Position numbers and translations under genes: made by a program
Notes under the pieces: model-generated
Databases searched by the model: none
Told to the model about the DNA's origin: nothing
What the model saw: only the letters and a program-made list of their open reading frames with translations
Shown here: piece by piece, positions 55,690-64,000 of the stretch
Layout of the letters: each line of letters opens with the position of its first letter
Position numbering within the stretch: the stretch's first letter is position 1
DNA from: Platerodrilus igneus
Taxonomy: Eukaryota; Arthropoda; Insecta; Coleoptera; Lycidae
Direction: 5' to 3'
NCBI GenBank assembly: GCA_036346225.1
Contig: JARFIW010001670.1
Location: 310,001 to 374,000, forward strand
DNA: 64,000 nt

Positions 55690-57370
55690 GCTAAACTTTT
55701 CAAAAATTGACAAGCTAATTATCTACATAGTGGTTAGAAATACTTGAGTTTGCGGCTCCAGGAAATCTTTCATTTAATTCTGATGTATTTAAATTCTTTA
55801 TGTATTGTGCACATGTCGGTGAACAGACCACCACAAATGTCGCTACTTGGAGCATACATGTTTCAGGTGGAGACAGTTCATCTTTATGATAGAGGAACAC
55901 AATTCACTATAGCAGTTTGGACTTCTCACCGTCACTTATGGAAACATCTCTTTCATATCACCAGCTATTCGAATTACGCCTTGTCAATATCTTAATGGTA
56001 CACTAATCAAGGAAGTGATCTGATCCGGACCTTCAACAAGTTGGAGTTCAGTGACATACCATTCATTCGTGCCGCTGCATCAAATACCATTTTGATTTTA
56101 CCAAGTTTGTTTGCGTTAAAACGGAGAAAACAGAGATAACTACCATTTGTGAGGATAAAAAGCTCTATATTCTTTGGTTGACAATTTATGAGCATATTCT
56201 TTTGAAATATAACATGGTATTTGCTCATGTGCTGCAGAACCCAACTGTTTATCGCATCTCATGCATGCTTCTAAACAATGCTTACGCTTCAGGGCTAATG
56301 AATAGCTTTTCGGCAGTCTTATCGCTTCATGTTTCCAGAACAGACCAATTTCAAATTTGTTGTCTTTCTGTACAGTTGTAGTTTGCATTATGTCAAGTGT
56401 GTGTCTTCCCTCCAATGATACTAAATCACTTGTAGGCAGCTTCATGTCTAAATTTTCAATAGGAAAGTAGTATCTCATCATTTCATGTAACTGTTCATCA
56501 TTTCTCATTGACGTATGTGGTCAATGTGATTACAATAATAAACATTCTGAGATGCTCCACTTTGTGTAGCAACCATTATAGTCCAACCTAACGAACACCC
56601 TACTGCAATTGGTTCTTTGCGTTCTCCCATTCAGACTTTGGCAGGCACTGCAATATTCCAATTATTTCATGCTATTAGTAAATGTGGTCTAATTTATTGA
56701 TAGGGCCCTATATGTAGTCCCCTATATGTAGTCCTTTTAGATAGTTATATCGTTCTGCCCACATGAAGTACTCAAGGGTTTGTGTGGCAAGGTTTGTGCC
56801 CTTTACAGTTTGAATGCCACTCAAATTGTACTTTTTTGCATCTTTATATTGGAGATATGTGCAAGAATATCCTCATTGATTCAGACTTATATGAAAGTTA
56901 TTACTAGTGTACTAAAAACATAAGTATGATGAGTCAGTAATATCTAAAAGACATGTAAGATCCTCATCCATAAATGTCCCAGTAGAGCCATCATCAAAGA
57001 ACACTGCAACTTCTAAGATTCGAGAACTGTTGTTCAATTTCACTAATATGTATCTAAACTGCAGCTGATCAGTCTTAGTTGAGTGAGTATAGCTCGTTTC
57101 GACAATTGTTTTGTTTTTAGTGGATTTTGCATTTAAGTCCCAATGCATAAGCAGGTAGTGTCTGTCCTTACAATGATTTATCGTACATCTCACTCATTGT
57201 GTACACCAGTTAGGAAATTTGATAGAATGTTCTTTCAAACATGTTTTACAAATACCATAGAGCTTCAAAGAATTCCATCTTTCTTACAATTCCATTTGAT
57301 AAATTGCAGGCAATCTTCAAGTGTTTGTAGCGTGTGGGCATTACAGGTGATAGAAATTAGATGAGAAAGG
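55690..57370 (-). pseudogene. Bel/Pao retrotransposon pol remnant
   Basis: Reading the minus strand from the right: a short C-x-x-C-x-like knuckle area (57300), then 57193-56912 with SYTHSTKTDQLQFRYI and VAVFFDDGSTGTFMDEDLTC, the aspartic protease motif of Bel/Pao. The 56508-56140 piece has DIMQTTTVQKDNKFEIGLFW, KHEAIRLPKSYSLALKR and EYAHKLSTKEYRAFYPHKW. Next is KIKMVFDAAARMNGMSLNSN (56120), the start of the palm. At 55900-55715 come VCSPTCAQYIKNLNTSELNE and SISNHYVDN, motif C with its second D changed to N. There are several frame breaks. RNase H and integrase are absent. Confidence 0.85.
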
Positions 57371-57399
57371 AAGAAAATTACTTTAAAAGAAACAACTTA

Positions 57400-57880
57400 T
57401 TATTGAAGCATCCTGTATAATTTTGATTTCAGTATAATAGTGTTTAATAAGCTATTGCAATAAATAGGAGTCCTATAAAAAATTATAAATTTAGAAATCA
57501 TAAAAGCATCATTTTATTTCTGTACAATACATTTGAAATGAAACTCCAATTCATTAATTATTTTAAAAGCTACTAAAGAAGAAAACAAATTTCAATACAT
57601 TTCTCATAGCATATTAAGAAGTACATTAAAAATATTTCATTTAATAATACACCAATCTAATTACAGATATGTTATAATGTATGCAAGACGCAATAAAGAT
57701 TGAGTTTCTACAATGTAATAAAAAGAAAAACACCATGAGTTAATGAAACCCACAGCAATTAAATTACAAACCAGACATCATTATACAGGACAATGTATTC
57801 ATTTATATCACAGTTGCGCGGAGTTAGCAAAAAGAAACCATGACAGTGGGGCATCTTACATGTTAAGTATATATTAATAG
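57400..57880. repeat. Diverged repeat pair, copy 1 (partner 58545-58990)
   Basis: Blocks recur in the same order in both segments: (A/G)TTGAAGCA(T/C)(C/T)CT(G/A)TATAATTTT, ACCAGAC and ACAATGTATTCATTTATAT. They flank the Bel/Pao Gag piece on either side. They may be diverged LTRs or an unrelated dispersed repeat. Confidence 0.4.
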
Positions 57881-57889
57881 TAAACCCCT

Positions 57890-58440
57890 CCGAGACAAAA
57901 AAGTGGAAATAATAACATCACTAAACAGCCACTTGTACAAAAAATTCAATTCCTTAGAAATCATCAACACAAACAGGCCTGGGGTTAGACAAAAGAATGT
58001 GGTTTGTCGTAAACACCCTGTTCAGTATAGAATAATAAATGAGGATCTACGTGTCTTATCGAATTCTCTTGATCACATAAACCCACATGCCTCTATAGAC
58101 GTTTTATACGCAGAAATAAAAGCAGGCCATTCTTCAACTCTACACCTGAAGTATAGCAATTCCCGGCCAAATGACTTGTCCCGCTGGCCACTTGTGTACG
58201 TTAACTGACTTTAATGTGACTTCTCATATTTATATTAAATTTGTCAAGTGGTGTTTCCTTTCTTGGGTTTGATAAATGGCTCAAAGAGCTGAAACTCGCT
58301 TTCCATAATGCTTTCAGCATTTTCATACTGGATAACCTTGGCATTTGAGGATTTCCTGTTTGTTTCTCGTAAGAATCTATTCAATATAGGGTTTATATGA
58401 ATCGAGTTTTCAGGTGTCCTATCTGTAGCGTGGCAAGATC
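57890..58440 (-). pseudogene. Bel/Pao Gag fragment
   Basis: Minus-strand reading gives NRFLRETNRKSSNAKVIQYE and SEFQLFEPFIKPKK. After a shift it gives RVEEWPAFISAYKTSIEACG, matching the conserved E-E-W-P-x-F-I-S-x-Y motif of Bel/Pao Gag (DUF1759), with REFDKTRRSS after a stop. It belongs with the pol remnant at 55690-57370 on the same strand. Confidence 0.72.
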
Positions 58441-58544
58441 TTGATTTAAAGTTTTTCTAATTCTATCAATAAACATTATAATCCAAGTGCGTTATGCTAG
58501 ATATAAAATTAAATGGGTAAGGCAAATTAATCTTGAAGTGGCAA

Positions 58545-58990
58545 TTCATGTTGAAGCACTCTATATAATTTTATTTTTATTTATAATGGTACAATAAATT
58601 GGTAATTCTATTTAAATTGTAATCTTAAATACCACCAAAATAATCGTTTTATCTGCTGTTAAACACATACTGAAACCGATTCTAGGATCGTAAATTCTTT
58701 TAAGCTGCAGAAAATTTTAATAGGTAGTCGTGTCATTTTGTTGGAAAAGCTTTAAAATTAAGAAATAATAGTAAATTCATTAATATGCATCTTCTGTATA
58801 GAGAATTTTTTATAAGTTTTAGTTAGTTAAATTAAATCCAATGTTGCAATTACCACAAGACAAACCAGACGCTAAGTAGGCAGATTTACGAGATTAGATT
58901 GCAGATGTTTTAGTCTTTTCATTATATAGATTACAATGTATTCATTTATATTGCTGCAGCAAAGAAACACAAATAAATGTAAACCTAAGT
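58545..58990. repeat. Diverged repeat pair, copy 2 (partner 57400-57880)
   Basis: Direct-orientation partner of the segment at 57400-57880. Shared blocks include ATATAATTTT near 58565 and ACAATGTATTCATTTATATT at 58932. Confidence 0.4.
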
Positions 58991-61299
58991 AAATCACATA
59001 ATAACACATCTTTCCTGGAGTTGTTTCAATAAGCTTTATAAAGACTATGACAAAAAAAACCGACTAAACATAAGAAGTAGAGTAGGGAAATAATACTGGA
59101 GCTAGCCATCCAAGGGAGAGTGAATAATCAATTAATTGTGAACCAATAATAAACCGACATCAAAATCTAGAGATATGCGCAAATGGAAAAGAGGGGGTTG
59201 AAATTTGATGTACTGTTATTTTTAATTATATGAGGATCTGATATAATGTTAATTAAAAAGTTAGGTTAAAAGTACAGAGCTCCGAGAAAAATTTGATTGC
59301 ATCCTGAAAAGAAATAGGCGGCGATCAATTTGTAAAAATGAAATACTCAGGCAGGCTGCAGGGTAAGATGTGAGGATATGTCCTGATAACCATTTAGAAC
59401 AAGAGTCACCCGTCCATTAAATTGAAACTTGTGGTGTTTTTAGTGCAAGGGAGTGTTCTGTAGACGGGTAAGTTAATGGTTGGAAGAAAAAACATTGTTG
59501 TTTTTGGATACCCTGGAATTATACAGTGAGTAAATTGGGTTTTGTGTTTAAGAATTTATAATGTCTATTGGTTGTTATTTATGTAATAAGAAATTAATCA
59601 AAGTAAAAATAACTATTAGGTTGGACTAATTAGCAATGGAACTGTGTATATTGATTTTAGAATATCAATGTTAGTGATAAAGTTTAGTATTAGTTGAAGC
59701 ATAAAGGGAAATTTAGTATTTTGGAATGGACAATGAAATGATGCAGCGAAAAGTAAGCATTTAACTGCTTTTATTAATTTATTTATTATGAATGACATTT
59801 TTAATAATTGGGCTTTATAAATGTCATATAATTAAATATTTAAAATAGGAAAGATGCGGAGTGATGTATGGTTTTGTCAATGGCTTAAGGTTCTTATCTT
59901 AAGATTTTTCTTTTAGCAATACCTTGCCATATTTGAGGTTAAGAAATGTTCTTTTTAGGAAAGTATATGTGTATTTTATGTTAATAGAGTTTAAATTTGG
60001 GTTGAATTTTATTTGAATTTATTTAAAAACTAGGTACATAAACACATTTGTAAAGGATATGCAGCTACCCCGGTGAGGGGAATATATTTGGAGGAAGCAT
60101 TTTATTTTGAGAATTTTCTTTAATTGTGACAGAATTAATGTGCTTTAAAGTACTTTTGAGCAAAGTAAATAAGAGGTGATAAAACTTAAGATATCGAAAC
60201 AAAGAAGATTTATGTGGAATAAGCATCTTCCATGTAGAAATAACATTAAAGGTGTAGCTGTGACTGGCGGTTTGACGCTGCTCGATTTTGACAAAAGTAG
60301 AAAAACCTTTCAGGTAAGTGCTAGTGTTTTGTAGAATTTTTGTATTTCATTTATTTTTTTTATTACTTTTATTCCTTTATTTTTATGTGCTTTCATAATT
60401 ATTCCATAAGAATCCATTCCCGCGCCCCTGCAGTTTTCCGACGTATCCTTTCATTGTTACTGAGTTCACTGCCCCTTCGATGCAAATCCAATTTTATTCA
60501 TTTAATGCTCATTTTACCTGTAACTGTTCTTGTTCTAAGACCTCTTGTTTTTTTCAAACGTTTTCTAGTTTCTTTATCAATAAAGCATTTTACGTACTCC
60601 TATTAGAGAAGCTTGATTGTATTGTTCTACTAGAGGTGGTAGCATTTGCACTGGTAGCTAACTAAACATCCTTTACCTTATTCTACCCTTGTAAATCAAA
60701 AATTTACATTTTTGTTTGTCTTTATGGCAACTGTCTTTGTTTAGCAAGTCTAGGACTGAGGCCGATGAAAACTATAACACTCAACGCTTTCAATAAATCC
60801 CCTGGCAAATGAAGTAAAGTTATTACAAACACCCTGAAATATTATTTAATGTTAGTGTTCTCAGGAGGGCGGGCCATTCTCTTTGGTTCTGTTGAGTTGT
60901 TGAAGTTGCTGCTTCTGCAGGTAGGGCTTCATTAACGAGACGATAGGATAGTTAAAAAAAGGGTGGGAATAAAAGGACTCGCGTCAGCAGTACCCAGTAA
61001 CGGTACGATAAGTTTATCGGTAAGGTGTATGTGGCGGTACAATAGAATCTGCCAAACTAATTCGTGGTCCTTGTTTTAAATTCTTCTCCCACCAACCGAG
61101 ATTATGTGCTTCCGCCTGTGTTCGTGGGAAGCCAGAACCCTGCGTCAACGCTTACGTTTGCAAAGATAAGTAACTGGCGCCAAGATCCGTATGAACGTTT
61201 CTAATTCCAGAGTTTTACAACATCGACGGAATTGCACTAATTAAACGGGGATTTTTACAAATATTAAAATAAAGTGCCTAACTTCTAAATTAAAAAATC
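58991..61299. other. Mostly anonymous region with one candidate plus-strand exon
   Basis: No transposon family was recognised. At about 60187-60312 the plus strand has a 42-codon stop-free stretch (QRRFMWNKHLPCRNN, then VAVTGGLTLLDFDKSRKTFQ) ending at CAG|GTAAGTG, a near-consensus splice donor, but no good acceptor. A less AT-rich block at 60850-61210 has no recognisable reading. Confidence 0.3.
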
Positions 61300-61563
61300 T
61301 AATTCCTGAAAGCTTTAAAATAAAATGTAACAAAACTTATCATTAAAATGAGCAATGTGGTTTGGTTGAGAACAATTTCTCGACAATTGTAGCACTGCTT
61401 TTTTAGTGCTACATCGACTACAGAACCATTAAATTTGTCTAACAATTTCCTCAGTAATAGCAATGTGCACATGACACCGCGCATTGTATTTGCGATTATC
61501 ATACTGAAGCATTTCATTTTTGTTGCTTTTATCACAAATACAATCAACATTAACCCATTTGTT
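61300..61563 (-). pseudogene. PHD-finger start of a LINE ORF1, apparently inverted
   Basis: Minus-strand translation from 61563 reads MSNKWVNVDCICDKSNKNEM, LQYDNRKYNARCHVHIAITE and WFCSRCSTKKAVLQL. The spacing C-x-C...C-H...W-F-C-x-x-C is that of a PHD finger, with several ligands mutated (C to Y). PHD fingers occur at the N-terminus of ORF1 in CR1-like LINEs. The rest of such an ORF1 lies just to the right on the plus strand, so this end may be a 5' inversion. Confidence 0.55.
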
Positions 61564-61829
61564 ACTCATATCTGCATCCTTTCTTCTAGGTAAAACATAA
61601 TTGGATGATGTAAAGAAAACTTATGCAATTCAATAATAATAATCTTGTAGGCCGTTTTTGACAGTAACTGTATATAATTTCAAACACTCAAATTACGGTT
61701 TATTCTGGCGATTTTCAGTCTAAATTCTTTCAAATCCAATTCTAATTAGTTGTATGACAAATGTCATAAAAACTCCACCAAAAATATTCATATCTCTGTC
61801 AACCACAACATACAAAATTAAATACTAGT

Positions 61830-62505
61830 GATAACAGCACATATGACAAACTCGATTTAATTCTGGCTAAACTTGAAAAGTATGAGAGAATAGAAACAAA
61901 CATAGATTAATAAGTTAATTTTTGAAATAAGTAAAATAAAGTCGCAACAGGAATCATCAACAACTTCTTTTGACTTTATTAGTTGGAAATATGATGAACT
62001 TCTCAATAAAATAAAACCAGTGGAGTATTTAAAGCTAAAGGTAGTGTCCTTAAAGTCACAAGTAAATCAACTTCAAAACTCTTTACATACGCTTGAGCAA
62101 TATTCTAGACACAATAACATTGAAAAAGTTGGCATTTCTGAAAAGAAAGGTGTAAACATTGTTTCCATAGTAACCTTGATAGCTAACACAGTAGGATAGA
62201 TGCCACAGGGTTCCCTTGTTCAATAATACATTGAAGCCTATAATAGTACGTTTTGTTTTAAGGCTACAAAAGGAGAAAATCCTTGATACTTGCCATCGAA
62301 ATTATGAAGTATTAGCCTTCAACTTAAAATCAAATGATTTACAAGTAGAAAATTACCACTTATAACCTTGCTGTAAAATGCTCTATAGAAAAGCAAGAGA
62401 AACCCGTTGGCTCAATAAGTTTAAACACTGCTGAATTCGTGATGGCAAAATAATGGTGTGTCCTGATGAAACATCACCTATAACTGTTAATATACAATGA
62501 TGACT
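61830..62505 (+). pseudogene. LINE ORF1, coiled coil and C-terminal part
   Basis: Plus-strand reading gives YDKLDLILAKLEKYERIETN (coiled coil), then KSQVNQLQNSLHTLEQYSRH and NNIEKVGISEKKGVNIVSIV, the conserved EQYSRxNNIEixGIPE string of CR1/jockey ORF1. After a broken region come LYRKARETRW and IRDGKIMVCPDETSPITVN, the usual ORF1 ending. Stops and shifts are present. Confidence 0.75.
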
Positions 62506-62579
62506 CATTAAAAAACTGAATCCCTAATTAGTTGTTATGATGTAATTTCATGTATTTAGTATTAATTTGTTCTTATGGC

Positions 62580-64000
62580 TTATAGTGATAATAAATGTTT
62601 AACAATAGATTATCATAATGTGCATGGTCTTAGGGCCAAGTGTGAAGATATATTTATGGCTACCTGCTCTTTGTGATTACGGTATCGTTTGCCTTACCAA
62701 AACCTGGTTACAGGATTCAAGTTTACTGTTCACAGGAAAGACAAAGATTGTACCAGGTTTTGTCATGATGGCAAAGGGTTTTAATTGCAGTGAGTTTCAA
62801 GTAATCCATAAAAGTATCATGCACTGGTAATTGCAAAAACATTTGGATTTCTGTAATGAAGGAAAATTGTAAGAGTACTTTTATTTGCTCTGTATACGTA
62901 CCTCCCTGTTCAGCACTTGAACACCTCGACAAGATAACTGAGGTAGTACTAAATCATCATAATAATGATTTTATTGTCATAGGTGATTATAATTTATATG
63001 AATTATTTTGGTTCAAAAGTTCGGATCATACGTTTTATAAAGCGCACAATATCATAAGTAGTTTTGGTAAGATAACGATTGATACTTTTGCTTCTTAAAT
63101 TTAAAACAGTTTAATAAGATTACTAATGCCAATAAAAAATACTGGACCTTGTCTTATCTACAAGAGTAGATGTTACTGTAAACTCCTATGACAATCCGTT
63201 TGTCACGAAGAACATACATCACAAACCCCTAGCTATCTCTTCCAATAGAGGAACTATTAAAGAGAACTGCTATTTCTTATAGCAAAATAGATTTCAAACA
63301 GTACGATTATGATAAATTAATAACTGATCTAAATTCTTATAAATGGCAGCACTTGTTTACTAGCAATGCATCTGTTGAGGATTACATGCACATTATGTAT
63401 GATATATTACAAGTGCTGATTAATATTATATGCTAGGTTTAGAAGTTTCAAAAAATACAATTTCCACTATGGTTTTCACGTGGTGCTATAAAATGTATTA
63501 ACGATAAAAGGAAAGCTCACACTCGGTGGAAAAAATATAAAAATAATTCAGATCGCCTAACATTTTCATTATTGAGAAAGCGTAGTAAACAACTTATTAA
63601 AGACAATTACATCGAATATATAGAAGACGCGGAAAGCCATATAAGAACTAATGTAAAAAATTCTGGTCGTCTGTTGAACACAATAAGAGAAGTAACACTA
63701 TTCCTACTTTAATGCATCTTAAAGCTATACAATCATCCAACACTGCTGAAATATGCAACATGTTTAGAAAGCATTTTCATTCGGTTTATGAATCTGTTGT
63801 TAATACTATTATGCCACAATGTGATATGTATAAAGCTAGCCACGGATCTGATTTACAAACTCTTAAAATTACTCGTGTTGAGGTAATAGATGCATTACAC
63901 AAATTATATGATACTAAAGGTACTGGTCCTGATGGAATTACTGAGTCCATATATAAATGTCACGGTGCTCTTTTGGACCCATTACTTATAATATACGATA
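62580..64000 (+). pseudogene. CR1/jockey-like LINE ORF2 (endonuclease and start of RT), cut by window end
   Basis: The endonuclease region reads IDYHNVHGLRAKCEDI-like (frame broken), then DIVCLTKTWLQDS-like. The open piece 62856-63098 has ICSVYVPPCSALEHLDKITE and NDFIVIGDYNLYELFW, with G-D-Y-N in place of the usual G-D-F-N. A linker follows (FWSSVEHNKRSNTIPTLMHL). The reverse transcriptase begins at 63880 with VIDALHKLYDTKGTGPDGIT and is truncated at base 64000. Several stops are present. Confidence 0.8.

Overview
This window is AT-rich eukaryotic DNA, most likely from an arthropod and probably an insect. It has GT-AG introns, no operons, and a transposon complement that is typical of insects: two mariner elements, a DIRS element, Bel/Pao, Ty3/gypsy, RTE and CR1/jockey-like LINEs, a Penelope-like element, hAT, a KRBA2-type integrase and a tRNA-derived SINE. 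Nearly every transposon gene is broken by stops, frameshifts or nested insertions. All calls come from reading and translating the sequence by eye, with no database search.

The main host signal is a minus-strand gene recovered as seven short, stop-free exons between 52.3 kb and 13.0 kb, plus a weaker candidate terminal exon at 12.9 kb. None was long enough to stand out as an open frame. Exons E1-E2 (52.3-51.8 kb), E3-E4-E5 (40.6-25.2 kb) and E6-E7 (13.5-13.0 kb) join in phase within each group. The E2-E3 and E5-E6 joins are out of phase, so at least two exons are missing or were not found. The predicted protein is a cysteine-containing ectodomain with a repeated aromatic-x-W-x-C or Y-x-W theme. 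My best, tentative guess is a REJ/polycystin-type receptor. Its introns (11-15 kb) hold most of the transposons listed here.

Layout: 0.3-2.2 kb, KRBA2-like integrase split by a 923-bp deleted mariner. 4.4-6.8 kb, copy A of an LTR-like repeat bounded by TA runs. 8.9-10.9 kb, a transposase with a GQNKN motif. 11.6-12.0 kb, an RTE 3' end. 14.0-14.5 kb, a Penelope-like GIY-YIG end. 15.0-16.7 kb, a mariner with ~285-bp inverted ends, sitting in a TA microsatellite. 16.7-21.9 kb, copies B and C of the LTR-like repeat, head to head around a TA run. 22-24 kb, a related repeat ending in three tRNA-Lys primer-site-like motifs. 24.0-24.9 kb, two palindromic elements. 25.7-26.5 kb, a remnant of a Polinton/adintovirus-like family B DNA polymerase. 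26.5-30.1 kb, LINE fragments and a tandem array of RTE 3' modules. 30.1-34.6 kb, a broken hAT. 34.6-38.5 kb, an almost complete but decayed RTE. 39.7-40.0 kb, a SINE with a 15-bp target duplication. 41.3-51.1 kb, a DIRS element split by a 5.9-kb gypsy-like LTR element. 55.7-58.4 kb, a Bel/Pao remnant. 61.3-64.0 kb, a CR1/jockey-like LINE whose 5' end looks inverted, running off the window.

The possibly undescribed element is a small retroposon-like family with long terminal inverted repeats, present in four copies (20.1, 28.1, 31.4 and 38.7 kb). Each copy has an 8- to 12-bp target duplication, and one ends in poly(A), which does not fit a cut-and-paste MITE.
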